Source of the DNA: Arthrobacter sp. AQ5-06
Lineage (GTDB): Bacteria; Actinomycetota; Actinomycetes; Actinomycetales; Micrococcaceae
DNA: 64,000 nt
NCBI RefSeq assembly: GCF_003287955.1
Contig: NZ_QMKP01000001.1
Coordinates: 124,001-188,000, forward strand
Direction of reading: 5' to 3'
In this document: in pieces, positions 9,611 to 19,383 of the stretch
How positions within the stretch are numbered: position 1 is the first letter of the stretch
How the letters are laid out: every line of letters begins with the position of its first letter
Notes under the pieces: model-generated
Database searches by the model: none
What the model was told of the DNA's origin: nothing
Seen by the model: only the letters and a program-made list of their open reading frames with translations
Translations under genes and position numbers: made by a program

Positions 9611-11164
9611 CTACGGGGAGCCCTGCGTGTTGTTGGAACCGGCCTCCGCGCTGTCGGAGCTGGCGATTTTCTGCGCCGCCGTGGTGATGTTCCGTGCCAT
9701 CGCCGGAAAGATGAGGCTGTGGAACGGCAGCACGGCCAGCCAGTAGAGCTTTCCGCTGAGGCCCTTCGGGAAGAAAATGGCCCGCTGCCGGTAGCGGCTG
9801 CCCGTCCCGTCAGGTTCTACGGACAGTTCAAGCCAGGCACGTCCGGGGGCGCGCATCTCCGCGCGGAGGCGCAACAGTTTGCCGCGCTCTATCCGCTCCA
9901 CACGCCACCAGTCCACCACTTCGCCTGAGGCCAGGGTGCCGGGGTGCCGGCGTCCCCGCAGCAGGCCCGCGCCGCCGGTGAGCTTGTCCAGCCAGCCACG
10001 CACGCGCCATGCCAGTGGCAGCGAATACCAGCCGTTCCGGCCGCCGATCCCTTCGATGATGGTCCACACGTGGGCAGAATCAACGTCCCCGTGGAAGGTC
10101 CGCTCATCCACATAGACCGTATGGCCGGCCCAGTCCGGATCGCTGGGCAGCGGATCGGCGTCGGCCCCGGCATTTGACCACGTGGTTTCCACCTGGCCGT
10201 CACGCTCCTTGCCCAGGGCGAGGGCAACGGCCCGCCGGTACGGAGTCAGGCCGTCTGCCGGCTCAGGGATATGGGCGTCGATATCGTGCTCGCGTGAGAC
10301 GGCATCGTGCTGCAGCGACTCGACGAGCGGCAGGGACATGGACAGCGGGATGGGCGTGGTCAGGGCCACCCACATGCCGGCGAGCTTCGGGGCGGGAATG
10401 GGCAGGGCCAGTACCACCCGGTTCGGCAGCCCGGCCTCGGCGGCGTATTCCTTCATCATGCCCGCGTAGCTCAGGACCTGCCGGCAGCCGATGTCGAAGG
10501 TGCGGTTGACCGGCCCGTCCATGGATGCGGCGCCCACAAGGTAGTGCAGCACGTCCCGGACGGCGATTGCCTCAATCTTGTTGCGCACCCAGCTCGGGGC
10601 AGGCATCAGCGGAAGGGTCTCGGACAGGTGGCGGATCATTTCGAAGGACGCGGACCCGGAACCGATCACCACCCCGGCCTGGAACACCACCGCATCCGCC
10701 GCGCTGTCCAGGAAGACCTTCCCCACTGCCTCCCGGGAGCGCATGTGCGTGGACAGTTCCACGTTGGCCGGGTGCAGGCCGCCCAGGTACACGATCCGGC
10801 TTACACCGGCTGCGGCAGCAGCTGTCGCGGCCGCTTCCGCCATGGCCTTTTCCTTGGACTCGAAGCCGGAGCCGGAAGCCATGGAGTGGACAAGGTAGTA
10901 GAGCACGTCGACGCCGGCCAGTGCCTGGTGCAGGGCTGCGCCGTCGTCGAGGCTGCTTTGGATCACCTCAACTTTGCCCAGCCACGGCACGCCGGCGATC
11001 TTAGCCGGCGTTCTGACCACGACCTTTACGGTGTGACCGGCCTCCAGCAGCCGGGGGACCAGGCGGCCGCCGATGTAGCCGGTGGCGCCGGTCACCAGGA
11101 CGGTTCGCGCCGTCCCCGCAGCCACAGTGTGGGGAGTGTCGCTCGGACTATTGCTATCGCTCAC
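9611..11164 (-). CDS. NAD(P)-binding epimerase-like protein with C-terminal DUF2867
   Basis: This 517-residue protein has an N-terminal atypical SDR domain (VLVTGATGYIGGRLVPRLLE, the glycine-rich dinucleotide motif, at about residues 22-41) with YYLVHSM in place of the classical catalytic triad. The C-terminal half matches DUF2867 (WWRVERIERGKLLRLRAEM, then YRQRAIFFPKGLSGKLYW). The two-domain arrangement is known in actinobacterial SDR proteins without assigned substrate. The start is GTG 11164 with GAGGAG 6 nt before it. It is divergent from mfd, with 181 bp between the starts. Confidence 0.85.
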   Translation of the reverse strand: MSDSNSPSDTPHTVAAGTARTVLVTGATGYIGGRLVPRLLEAGHTVKVVVRTPAKIAGVPWLGKVEVIQSSLDDGAALHQALAGVDVLYYLVHSMASGSGFESKEKAMAEAAATAAAAAGVSRIVYLGGLHPANVELSTHMRSREAVGKVFLDSAADAVVFQAGVVIGSGSASFEMIRHLSETLPLMPAPSWVRNKIEAIAVRDVLHYLVGAASMDGPVNRTFDIGCRQVLSYAGMMKEYAAEAGLPNRVVLALPIPAPKLAGMWVALTTPIPLSMSLPLVESLQHDAVSREHDIDAHIPEPADGLTPYRRAVALALGKERDGQVETTWSNAGADADPLPSDPDWAGHTVYVDERTFHGDVDSAHVWTIIEGIGGRNGWYSLPLAWRVRGWLDKLTGGAGLLRGRRHPGTLASGEVVDWWRVERIERGKLLRLRAEMRAPGRAWLELSVEPDGTGSRYRQRAIFFPKGLSGKLYWLAVLPFHSLIFPAMARNITTAAQKIASSDSAEAGSNNTQGSP

Positions 11165-11345
11165 TGAAAGCTCCTCAGGCCAGGCGGGCAGATGCGCCCA
11201 ACAGGGCGCGCTTCCTCAGCAAGCTTAGCAATGGGGTGCCCGGCGGGTCCCGGGGCAGGGGTAGGCTGGGATGACCCGGGATTCGAAGTGAATTTCGGGT
11301 TTTCGTGTTGCCTGCTTTTTCCTTGAACCCACAGGAGTTTCCGCC

Positions 11346-14300
11346 ATGAGCCCCACTGGCCCGTCCCATCCTGGCCCGTCCGACGCTGGTCCCTCGCTGG
11401 CCGGACTGCGACGTGTCCTGGCAGAAGACCAGACGTTCGCGCGGGTCCAGGCGGAGGCGGCCAGGGGGTTTGACGTCCGGGGCCAGGATTACCAGATCAG
11501 CGCGCCGGCGGGACTCCGCGCCGTCCTGCTGGCGGAAATGGCAGAGGGCCTGGCCGCCGGCGCCGGCGAAGGAACTCCCGACGGCGGGCTCCCCCCTGTG
11601 GTGCTGGCAGTCACGGCGACAGGACGCGAAGCAGAGGATCTGACTGTGGCCCTGCGCGCTTACCTGCCGGCCGATTCAGTGGCCGAGTTCCCCAGTTGGG
11701 AAACCCTGCCGCACGAACGGCTCTCACCCCGCTCGGACACGGTGGGCCGCCGGCTGTCCGTCCTGCGCCGCCTGGCGCACCCGGAAAGTTCGACGGCGGG
11801 CCGGCTGCGTGTGGTGGTGGCGCCGGTCCGCGCGGTGGTTCAGCCGATCGTCGCCGGGCTGGGTGAGCTGGTTCCGGTCACGCTGAAAGTGGGACAGGAC
11901 ATGCCGTTCTCCAACGTGGTGCGGAGGCTCGCCGACGCCGCCTACGCACGCGTGGACATGGTCACCCACCGTGGCGAGTTTGCTGTCCGTGGCGGTATTA
12001 TTGACGTCTTCCCGCCCACCGAGGACCACCCCATCCGCGTGGAGTTCTTCGGCGACGAGGTGGACCAGATGCGCTGGTTCGCGGTCGCCGACCAGCGCTC
12101 GCTGTCGGCGCCCGGCGTGCATCACCCCACCGAACTCCACGCCCCGCCCTGCCGCGAAATCCTGATCACGCCGTCGGTGATGTCACGCGCAGCCACCCTG
12201 AAGGCGCAGCTTCCCGCGGCCGCGGACATGCTGGAGAAGATCGCCGGCGGCATCGCAGTGGAAGGCATGGAATCCCTGGCCCCGGTGCTGGTGGATGCCA
12301 TGGTCCCGTTCGTGGAGCAGCTGCCCGCCGGGTCCATCTCGGTGATCATTGAACCGGAAAAGGTCCGCAGGCGCGCACATGATCTTGCGGCCACCAACGA
12401 GGAGTTCCTGGAAGCGGCCTGGTCCACGGCATCGGATGGCGGCACAGCTCCGCTGGATCTGGGCTCGCAGGCGTCGGCGGCTCTGCACTCGGCCAGCTTC
12501 CGTTCCCTGGCCGAAACGCGGAGCTTCTCGCTGGAGCACGAGGTGTCGTGGTGGTCCATCACGTCGCTGGCCACTGACGAGGAGCTGCTGCCGGAGATCG
12601 ACGTCCTGAACCTCCGTGCCCGGGAGCCGCGCGGGTACCAGGGTGATGTGGCAGAGATGATGGACTTCATCGGCTCCCACGTTCGGGACCAGTGGCGGAT
12701 CGTGGTGGCCACGGAGGGTCCCGGCCCGGCGCAGCGCCTTGCGGAACTGTTCCACGATGCCGACATCCCCTGTGCCCGGGTGGACACCCTTGAGAATGAG
12801 CCGCAGGCGGGCATCATCGAGGTGACCACTGCCGCCGTCGGACGCGGTTTTGTCCTGGACAGCCTCAAGCTGGGGCTACTCACCGAAGCGGACCTGCTGG
12901 GACGGACGTCCGCGGGCTCCACCAAGGACATGCGGCGCATGCCGTCCAAGCGGCGGAACGCCGTGGACCCGTTGCAGCTGGTCAACGGCGATTCCGTGGT
13001 GCACGAACAGCACGGCATTGGCCGCTTCATCGAACTCATCCAGCGCAAGGTGGCCGGCGGCGGAGATGGCGTCCGCGAATACCTGGTCCTGGAATACGCC
13101 CCATCCAAGCGAGGCGCCCCCGGGGACCGCCTGTTTGTCCCCACCGACCAGCTGGACCAGGTGACCCGCTACGTGGGCGGTGACACCCCGGTGCTCAGCA
13201 AGATGGGCGGCTCCGACTGGGCCAGCACCAAGTCCAAGGCACGCAAGGCCGTCAAGGAAATCGCCGGAGAACTCATCCGGCTGTACTCCGCTCGGATGGC
13301 CTCAAGGGGCCACGCGTTCGGGCCGGACACCCCGTGGCAGCGCGAGCTGGAGGAGGCCTTCCCCTACGTGGAGACGCCGGACCAGCTGACCACCATCAAC
13401 GAGGTCAAGGCGGACATGGAGCGGGAGATCCCCATGGACCGCCTGGTGTCCGGCGACGTTGGTTACGGCAAGACCGAGATCGCCGTCCGGGCCGCGTTCA
13501 AGGCAGTCCAGGACGGGAAACAGGTGGCGGTCCTGGTGCCCACCACCCTGCTGGCCCAGCAGCACTACGAAACGTTCACCGAGCGCTTTTCCGGCTTCCC
13601 CCTGCGGGTCAAGGCGCTGTCGCGGTTTCAGGGGACCAAGGAAACCAAAGAGACCGTGGAGGGCGTCAAGAGCGGCTCCGTCGACGTCGTTATCGGCACC
13701 CACCGCCTGCTGTCCAAGGACTTCGCGTTCAAGGACCTGGGCCTGGTGATCGTGGACGAGGAGCAGCGGTTCGGTGTGGAGCACAAGGAAGCGCTGAAGA
13801 AGATGCGGACCAACGTGGACGTACTGGCCATGAGCGCCACCCCGATTCCGCGGACCCTGGAGATGTCCCTGACGGGCATCCGGGAAACTTCCACGCTGGC
13901 CACGCCGCCGGAGGAACGCCATCCCGTGCTGACCTACGTGGGCCCGTATACGGACAAACAGACGTCGGCAGCCATCCGGCGTGAGCTGATGCGCGAAGGC
14001 CAGGTGTTCTTTGTGCACAACCGGGTGTCAACCATCGAACGGACGGCCGCGAAAATCCGTGAACTCGTTCCGGAAGCACGCGTGGAGGTGGCGCACGGGC
14101 AGATGTCCGAGAGCCGGCTGGAGCAGATCATCGTGGACTTCTGGGAAAAGCGCTTCGACGTCCTCGTGTGCACCACCATCATCGAAACCGGCCTGGACAT
14201 CTCCAACGCCAACACCCTGATCGTGGACGGGGCCGAGAAGTACGGCCTCTCCCAGCTGCACCAGCTCCGCGGCAGGGTAGGCCGCGGCCGTGAACGCGCC

Positions 14301-15026
14301 TACGCCTACTTCCTGTACCCGTCCGAGAAGCCCCTGGGTGAGGTGGCCCTGGAACGGCTCAAGGCCGTCGCCACCCACAACGAGCTTGGCGCCGGCATGC
14401 AGCTGGCCATGAAGGACCTCGAAATCCGTGGCGCCGGCAACCTACTGGGCGGCGAGCAGTCCGGCCACATCCAGGGCGTAGGCTTCGACCTCTACATCCG
14501 CCTGGTGGGTGAGGCAGTGGCCGACTTCCGCGGCGACGCCGAGGAAAAGGCTGCCGAAATGAAGATCGAGCTGCCGGTCAACGCCCACCTCCCGCACGAT
14601 TATGTGCCGGGGGAGCGGCTCCGCCTGGAGGCTTACCGCAAGCTGGCCTCTGCCTTGACGCACGAGGCCATCGAGGAGGTCCTGGCGGAGCTTGTGGACC
14701 GTTACGGCGAGCCGCCGCTGCCGGTCCGGAACCTCATCGCCGTGGCCCGCTTCCGGGTGGGTGCCCGCGAAGCCGGCCTGTCCGACGTCGCGCTGCAGGG
14801 GAACTTCATCAAGTTCTCGCCGGCGCAGCTGCCGGAGTCTAAGCTGATGCGGCTGACCCGGATGTACCCGGGGTCGCAGTCCAAGCCCGCCCTGGACGCG
14901 GTGCTGATTCCGAAGCCCAAGACCGCCCGGATCGGCGGCCGCGACCTGCAGGACGCCGAAATCCTGGAATGGGCCAACGGGGTCATCCGCAACATCTTCT
15001 CCGACGCACCGCTGGCGGTGGGTTAG
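11346..15026 (+). CDS. mfd: Transcription-repair coupling factor Mfd
   Basis: This 1226-residue DNA translocase displaces stalled RNA polymerase at lesions and recruits UvrA. Domains in order: UvrB-like N-terminal region (about 40-350), CarD-like RNA polymerase-interaction domain starting near [11 protein letters not shown], superfamily 2 helicase with Walker [10 protein letters not shown] at about 703-711 and DEEQRFG at about 804-810, helicase C domain with [17 protein letters not shown], and the TRCF C-terminal domain. The length is typical. ATG 11346 follows AGGAG at 8 nt. A DUF457 gene starts 4 bp after its stop and is likely co-transcribed. Confidence 0.97.
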   Translation: MSPTGPSHPGPSDAGPSLAGLRRVLAEDQTFARVQAEAARGFDVRGQDYQISAPAGLRAVLLAEMAEGLAAGAGEGTPDGGLPPVVLAVTATGREAEDLTVALRAYLPADSVAEFPSWETLPHERLSPRSDTVGRRLSVLRRLAHPESSTAGRLRVVVAPVRAVVQPIVAGLGELVPVTLKVGQDMPFSNVVRRLADAAYARVDMVTHRGEFAVRGGIIDVFPPTEDHPIRVEFFGDEVDQMRWFAVADQRSLSAPGVHHPTELHAPPCREILITPSVMSRAATLKAQLPAAADMLEKIAGGIAVEGMESLAPVLVDAMVPFVEQLPAGSISVIIEPEKVRRRAHDLAATNEEFLEAAWSTASDGGTAPLDLGSQASAALHSASFRSLAETRSFSLEHEVSWWSITSLATDEELLPEIDVLNLRAREPRGYQGDVAEMMDFIGSHVRDQWRIVVATEGPGPAQRLAELFHDADIPCARVDTLENEPQAGIIEVTTAAVGRGFVLDSLKLGLLTEADLLGRTSAGSTKDMRRMPSKRRNAVDPLQLVNGDSVVHEQHGIGRFIELIQRKVAGGGDGVREYLVLEYAPSKRGAPGDRLFVPTDQLDQVTRYVGGDTPVLSKMGGSDWASTKSKARKAVKEIAGELIRLYSARMASRGHAFGPDTPWQRELEEAFPYVETPDQLTTINEVKADMEREIPMDRLVSGDVGYGKTEIAVRAAFKAVQDGKQVAVLVPTTLLAQQHYETFTERFSGFPLRVKALSRFQGTKETKETVEGVKSGSVDVVIGTHRLLSKDFAFKDLGLVIVDEEQRFGVEHKEALKKMRTNVDVLAMSATPIPRTLEMSLTGIRETSTLATPPEERHPVLTYVGPYTDKQTSAAIRRELMREGQVFFVHNRVSTIERTAAKIRELVPEARVEVAHGQMSESRLEQIIVDFWEKRFDVLVCTTIIETGLDISNANTLIVDGAEKYGLSQLHQLRGRVGRGRERAYAYFLYPSEKPLGEVALERLKAVATHNELGAGMQLAMKDLEIRGAGNLLGGEQSGHIQGVGFDLYIRLVGEAVADFRGDAEEKAAEMKIELPVNAHLPHDYVPGERLRLEAYRKLASALTHEAIEEVLAELVDRYGEPPLPVRNLIAVARFRVGAREAGLSDVALQGNFIKFSPAQLPESKLMRLTRMYPGSQSKPALDAVLIPKPKTARIGGRDLQDAEILEWANGVIRNIFSDAPLAVG

Positions 15027-15030
15027 CAGC

Positions 15031-15855
15031 ATGATGGGAGGACATCACGCCGCGTCGGGAGCCGCGGCGTGGGTAGCTATTGCCTCAACGGGACCGTACA
15101 CGCTGGGCTGGTATCCGTTGGACGCCACGGGAATCCTCATCGGAGGAATGGCGACGGCGGGGACGGCTCTGGTGTGCGACTGGGACCACCGCCACAGCAC
15201 AGTGGCCAACTCACTGCCGCCGCTGTCCAACCTGATTGCCGTGGGTATTGAGAACGCCAGCGGCGGGCACCGGCAAGGAACCCACTCGGTGCTCGGGGCG
15301 GCGTGCTTTGTGCTGCTGGCCATGATGGCAGGGCAGTTCCAGCTGCAGACGGACTGGGGCCTGCTGTCGGTGGGTGCGGGGCTGCTGTGCATGTTCATGA
15401 TTAACATTGCTGCCAAGGCGCTGAAGCTGTTTCCCCAGTCCGGATTTATCAGCAACTGGATCTTTGCCCTGACCATGGCCGGACTGGTGACCTGGTTCGC
15501 GCCGGAGCAGTGGACCTGGCTCCCAGTATCGATGCTGACCGGGGTAGTGGTCCACATCGTGGGGGACATGATCACCACCGGGGGCGTGCCGCTGCTCTGG
15601 CCGATCGTGATCAAGCCACCTAAGTTCTTCCGGAAGCTGCCGGTGCTCAACGACGTCTGGAAAGCCAACGGCGCCTTTTCCCTGCCGCTGCTGGGCCGCG
15701 CAGGTTCCCGGCGCGAGTGGCTGGTGCTGATCCCGGTCAGCGCCTACGCGATGGTGGGCATGTGCGTGGCGGCCTGGTCGTTGGCGAAAGCACATTTCCC
15801 CGCCGCCATGGCGATCGGAAAGACCACGGTCAGCCGCCTGCTTGGCGCGGGCTGA
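15031..15855 (+). CDS. Membrane-bound DUF457/YdjM-like metal-dependent hydrolase
   Basis: This 274-residue integral membrane protein has about six hydrophobic segments. Family features are the N-terminal GGHHAASGAAAW, CDWDHRHSTVAN and GHRQGTHSVLGA blocks, which supply His/Asp ligands of the inner-membrane YdjM/DUF457 hydrolase family. A second His region is VVHIVGDMITTGGVPLLWP. The substrate is unknown. It begins 4 bp after mfd. A GC-rich hairpin terminator follows at 15924-15948. Confidence 0.8.
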   Translation: MMGGHHAASGAAAWVAIASTGPYTLGWYPLDATGILIGGMATAGTALVCDWDHRHSTVANSLPPLSNLIAVGIENASGGHRQGTHSVLGAACFVLLAMMAGQFQLQTDWGLLSVGAGLLCMFMINIAAKALKLFPQSGFISNWIFALTMAGLVTWFAPEQWTWLPVSMLTGVVVHIVGDMITTGGVPLLWPIVIKPPKFFRKLPVLNDVWKANGAFSLPLLGRAGSRREWLVLIPVSAYAMVGMCVAAWSLAKAHFPAAMAIGKTTVSRLLGAG

Positions 15856-15923
15856 CGCCGTTAGTGCTGACGCGGCCGGTGCCTAAGCGGCCAGTATCTA
15901 AGCGTCCACGACTTAAAAGGCTC

Positions 15924-15948
15924 GGGCCCCGGAATTGATCCGGGGCCC
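15924..15948. terminator. Bidirectional GC-rich hairpin terminator
   Basis: GGGCCCCGG (15924-15932) pairs perfectly with CCGGGGCCC (15940-15948) around a 7-nt loop, between the converging DUF457 gene and the small membrane protein gene. The flanks AAAGG and CCCTTT partly extend the stem. Confidence 0.75.
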
Positions 15949-15973
15949 CAGCCCTTTGAGTAACAGAGGGTTC

Positions 15974-16219
15974 TTACTTCCGGCCGGCTGAATCGGAGCG
16001 GCCGGTGATGGTCTGCGGGATCCAGAAGGCCAGGAAAAACAGGCCCAGGCAGACGGCCATCGGCCACGGGTTGCCGAGCGTAAGGAAGGACAGGGAGTAG
16101 ATGGAGCCCAGGAACAGCGCCATCATGGGTACAAACAGAAGGATGCTGCCCAAGAGGCTGTTCTCGTTCTGGGGGGTCTGTACCGTGGCGTTGCCGGACT
16201 CTGTGGTCTTGCTGGACAT
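15974..16219 (-). CDS. Small two-helix membrane protein, function unknown
   Basis: This 81-residue protein has a polar N-terminal stretch of about 22 residues, two hydrophobic helices (about 23-45 and 52-68) and a basic tail. No family function was recognised. Longer starts to 16351 are possible in the frame. ATG 16219 is chosen because a GAGGAAAGA ribosome site abuts it and the hydrophobic pattern begins after it. It lies 52 bp downstream of deoC on the same strand. Confidence 0.65.
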   Translation of the reverse strand: MSSKTTESGNATVQTPQNENSLLGSILLFVPMMALFLGSIYSLSFLTLGNPWPMAVCLGLFFLAFWIPQTITGRSDSAGRK

Positions 16220-16271
16220 TCTTTCCTCCTCGGCCCCGCGGGGCTCAAACAGTGGCGGCTCCGGGCCGGCG

Positions 16272-16997
16272 TCAGTAGCTGGAGGAACCCTGTTCACCCT
16301 TGACGATGGCAATGCCGGAGCTGGCACCAATACGTGTTGCACCTGCAGCAATCATAGCCTGCGCGTCGGCCAGGGAACGTACGCCGCCGGACGCCTTGAC
16401 GCCGAGATCGGGGCCTACAGTGCGGCGCATCAGGGCGATGTCTTCGGCCGTGGCACCCCCGCCGTTGAACCCCGTGGACGTCTTAACGAAGTCCGCCCCC
16501 GCTTCAACGGACGCCTGGCAGGCAAGAACCTTCTGATCCTCGCTGAGCAATGCGGTTTCGATGATGACCTTCAGGATGGCCTCGCCCGCGTGGACCGCGT
16601 CCGCGACGGCGGAGATATCGTCCACCAGCGCACCCTTGTCACCGGCGCGGGCGGCCGCGATGTTGATGACCATGTCGATTTCGTCCGCGCCGTCCAGCAC
16701 TGCGCCGCGGGCTTCAAAGGCCTTCACATCGCTGGGCGTGGCACCCATGGGAAAGCCGATCACCGAGCACGTCAGAACCCCGGACCCCTTGAGCGCGGTT
16801 TTGACCGTCTTGACCCAGACGGGATTCACGCAGACTGACTTGAAGTGGTACTCCGCAGCCTCGGCACACACTTTAAGGATCTCCGCTTCGCTGGCCTCGG
16901 GCTTGAGCAGCGTGTGGTCGATGTAGGAAGCGATGTTGCCCGACGCTGAGACCGTACCGGCTCCAGTTTGGTCGGCAGGAGTGGCTGCGTTGCTCAT
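16272..16997 (-). CDS. deoC: Deoxyribose-phosphate aldolase DeoC
   Basis: This class I aldolase splits 2-deoxyribose 5-phosphate to acetaldehyde and glyceraldehyde 3-phosphate in deoxynucleoside breakdown. The 241-residue protein shows the family landmarks [34 protein letters not shown], the active region IIETALL, the Schiff-base lysine in [10 protein letters not shown] and the second lysine in [11 protein letters not shown] 16997 is preferred over an in-frame ATG at 17012, because AAGGA lies 5 nt before it. Purine nucleoside phosphorylase, which feeds the same route, is encoded about 10 kb away. Confidence 0.96.
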   Translation of the reverse strand: MSNAATPADQTGAGTVSASGNIASYIDHTLLKPEASEAEILKVCAEAAEYHFKSVCVNPVWVKTVKTALKGSGVLTCSVIGFPMGATPSDVKAFEARGAVLDGADEIDMVINIAAARAGDKGALVDDISAVADAVHAGEAILKVIIETALLSEDQKVLACQASVEAGADFVKTSTGFNGGGATAEDIALMRRTVGPDLGVKASGGVRSLADAQAMIAAGATRIGASSGIAIVKGEQGSSSY

Positions 16998-17032
16998 GAT
17001 GGTCCTTTCCATGTGGCCTTGTGGGCCGCCGG

Positions 17033-17051
17033 AGCCACGCAGTGCGTGGCT
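17033..17051 (-). terminator. Perfect 9-bp hairpin
   Basis: AGCCACGCA (17033-17041) pairs with TGCGTGGCT (17043-17051) across one base. It lies downstream of the minus-strand FAD oxidoreductase gene and upstream of deoC, so it may end the oxidoreductase transcript. There is no T-run. Confidence 0.45.
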
Positions 17052-17098
17052 GTTCAGGTGACCATCTTGTCACAGCGAATGTCACGGCGGGCGGACGT

Positions 17099-18007
17099 TT
17101 ACGCGGCCGCAGGCACGCGCTCCGCCACACCCGCGGCCACGCCTTCCGCAACGCAGGCTGCCAGGCCTTCCGCCGCTGATGTAGCGGTCATCAGCTGTGC
17201 GGCGCAGGCGCCGGCGGCAGAAGCCGCGGCGACCAGCAGTCCCAGCCGGACGCCGTCGAACGCTGCGGCGTCACCGATGGCCCAGATGCCGGAGACCGAT
17301 GTTCTGAAGTCCTTGCTGATGGCGATTCCTCCGTTTGGGGCGGTAGCGAGTCCGGCGCTGAGGGCGAGTCCATCGCGGGAAACCCGCTCTTCGGCCAGGA
17401 CAACCAGGTCGCCGTTCATGCTGCTGCCGTCCTCGAAGACAACCCCGGAGGCGGTCAGGCCTGCGCCGGCGATGGAGTGCACCACGGCGGCCGGCCGGAT
17501 CGTTGTGCGGATGGGCCGGACTCCGCGGGCACGCAGCACCGCTTCGGCCTGGCCCGCTGCCGCGCCGGTTCCCACGAGGATCCCCAATGGCCGCCTACCC
17601 AGTTCCCGCGTCACTTCCTTGACGGCGTCGCCGATCCTGGCGGCGTCGTCGATCGTGGAGTAGCTCAGGCAGCGGCCGGCGCTCGCCACGGGGGACGCGA
17701 CGGGCGCTGATCCGGTGGCGATGACCAGTTCGTCGTAGCTGAGTTCCATGCCGTCGGCGGTGGTGACGGAGCGGTTCTCCGCGTCGATGAAGCTGGCTGG
17801 CTGGCCGAAGCGGACGGAAACCTGCGCCAGCTCTGCGAGCCCCAGGAGTTCGGAGGGAGCGTCGTCCCGGTTGCTGAGGATGGTGACGGTGCCGCGAAAG
17901 CGGGCACCGTCCAGCTGGCGGACCAGCGCCTGTGCGGCGGGCCCGGCCCCGGCAATGACGATGCGCGGAGCCGGGGAAACTGAGGTGGACGGTGCCGGAG
18001 CGGACAT
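17099..18007 (-). CDS. FAD-dependent pyridine nucleotide-disulfide oxidoreductase-like protein
   Basis: This 302-residue protein has the N-terminal FAD motif IVIAGAGPAAQALVRQL, the ATG motif ELVIATGSAP, a second nucleotide-binding segment GILVGTGAAAGQAEAVL and the second FAD motif GIWAIGDAAAF. It resembles the reductase half of NirB and NasB and lies in the nitrogen-assimilation block, so an electron-transfer role there is plausible but unproven. The C-terminal about 40 residues are an Ala-rich tail with AAGV/AEGV repeats. A longer frame upstream exists. ATG 18007 with AAAGGG before it is the better start. Confidence 0.75.
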   Translation of the reverse strand: MSAPAPSTSVSPAPRIVIAGAGPAAQALVRQLDGARFRGTVTILSNRDDAPSELLGLAELAQVSVRFGQPASFIDAENRSVTTADGMELSYDELVIATGSAPVASPVASAGRCLSYSTIDDAARIGDAVKEVTRELGRRPLGILVGTGAAAGQAEAVLRARGVRPIRTTIRPAAVVHSIAGAGLTASGVVFEDGSSMNGDLVVLAEERVSRDGLALSAGLATAPNGGIAISKDFRTSVSGIWAIGDAAAFDGVRLGLLVAAASAAGACAAQLMTATSAAEGLAACVAEGVAAGVAERVPAAA

Positions 18008-18130
18008 GTGCTGGCCCTTTCGCTGGCGGCCGCTGGAGCGGCCGGGACTTCGTGATGGATCCCAGCGTAGGCTGCCCGTTTTTCCACCGTGTTTCCACAT
18101 CGTCGCTGCCATTTACCGCCCGGTAACAAT

Positions 18131-18197
18131 AGGAGTTTTTGTCCAGATAATGCGCTCAAAACGGCGCTTTGGCCGCATTATCTGGACAAAAACTCCT
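18131..18197. repeat. Palindromic intergenic repeat, copy 1 (24-bp stem)
   Basis: Positions 18131-18154 pair perfectly with 18174-18197 around a 19-nt loop. The stem begins AGGAGTTTTTGTCC and ends in GGACAAAAACTCCT. The same stem with a different loop occurs at 43425-43487. It sits between the NnaR-like gene stop and the FAD oxidoreductase start. The form suggests a REP/MITE-like mobile hairpin that may also act as a terminator. Confidence 0.85.
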
Positions 18198-18210
18198 TTT
18201 GCGGGAGGTG

Positions 18211-19383
18211 CTAGACCCGGATCCGGTAACCCCTCTTGACCACCGTCTCCACCAGTCGGCCGTCCGGCAGCGCTGACCGCAGTCGGCTGACAGTCATGTC
18301 CAGGGCGTGGACTGAGCCCTTCAGCTCGAGCAACTCCGACAGGGATTCCCGGGAAAGCACGGCCCCACCGGCCCCCAAGAGAGCACGCAGCAGCAGCAGC
18401 GGCGCAGGCGCCAGCTCAACCTGCGCTCCGTCGACCCGCAGGCTGCGCCCGCGCAGCTCAAGGTTGCCGGAGGAGGTGTCCAGCCGCCGCACGTGGTTCA
18501 GGGCAAGGTGCTCGCACACCAGCCGGATGAGGGCACCCATCCGGAACCGCTCCGGAATGAGCGGCGAGATACCGGCGTCGAGAAGGGGCTGGGCCGTGAC
18601 GGGCCCCACCACTGCCGTGGTGACATTGGTTTTCAGGCTCTCGATGAGTTGCTTGTAGACGCCCATTTCGTGGGCTGTACTCCACATGGCGTCGACGGCG
18701 GGGGCGCTGGTGAAGGTGAGCACGTCCAGGTTGCCGCTGCACACAGCCTCGATGAGGCGCGGAAGCCGGTCTTCGCCGTCGGGCTTTACCCAGCGGTACG
18801 GGGTGACTGTCAGGACCGTGGCGCCGGACATCCGCAGGCGTTCCAGCTGCCGGACGTCCGTGTAGCCGTGCAGCTGCACGGCCACGGTCTTGCCGCGCAC
18901 GCCTTCGGCGAGCAGCATGTCCACCAGCGTTGCGGTGGTTTCGTCGCTGCTGATTCCGACGTCGGCGAGTCCGGCCGCGCGGACGGCGCCACGGGCTTTG
19001 GGGCCACGGACGAACATCCGGCACGCCCCGAGCGTTTCCAGCAGCTGCTCACCGATCCCAAAGGAATCGGCGGCTTCGCACCAGCGGCGCATGCCGTACG
19101 CCGTGGTGGCGATGCACAGGTCCGGGCGTGCGGCGATGATGGCTTTGGTGTCCTCGATGAGGCGGATGTCCTCCTGCACCGGGGCGATCTTGAGGGCCGG
19201 CGCGTGCAGTACTTCCGCGCCGCGGCGTTCCAGGGCCTCGATGAGGTCCCGGGAGCGGCGGTGCGAGGTGACTCCGATGCGGAAGCCCTCCAGCGGGGAG
19301 TCCGCAGCCTCCGGCCCGGACGTCTCTTCAAGCTGGGCAGGTTCCGCTGGTGCCAGTGCGTTCATGGGGGTCAATCCTTTCAT
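18211..19383 (-). CDS. HemD-like protein with C-terminal winged helix (NnaR-type nitrogen regulator)
   Basis: This 390-residue fusion has residues about 30-285 resembling uroporphyrinogen-III synthase (FRIGVTSHRRSRDLIEALERR, then VLTFTSAPAVDAMW). The last about 100 residues form an OmpR/PhoB-type winged helix (LELRGRSLRVDG, LSRESLSELL, HALDMTVSRLRSAL, ending VKRGYRIRV). This architecture is known for NnaR, which regulates nitrate/nitrite assimilation genes in mycobacteria and streptomycetes. Its ATG overlaps the stop of the siroheme methyltransferase gene as ATGA, so it is translationally coupled to the nirB operon. A second in-frame ATG at 19365 is possible. Whether it retains enzyme activity cannot be seen. 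Confidence 0.85.
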   Translation of the reverse strand: MKGLTPMNALAPAEPAQLEETSGPEAADSPLEGFRIGVTSHRRSRDLIEALERRGAEVLHAPALKIAPVQEDIRLIEDTKAIIAARPDLCIATTAYGMRRWCEAADSFGIGEQLLETLGACRMFVRGPKARGAVRAAGLADVGISSDETTATLVDMLLAEGVRGKTVAVQLHGYTDVRQLERLRMSGATVLTVTPYRWVKPDGEDRLPRLIEAVCSGNLDVLTFTSAPAVDAMWSTAHEMGVYKQLIESLKTNVTTAVVGPVTAQPLLDAGISPLIPERFRMGALIRLVCEHLALNHVRRLDTSSGNLELRGRSLRVDGAQVELAPAPLLLLRALLGAGGAVLSRESLSELLELKGSVHALDMTVSRLRSALPDGRLVETVVKRGYRIRV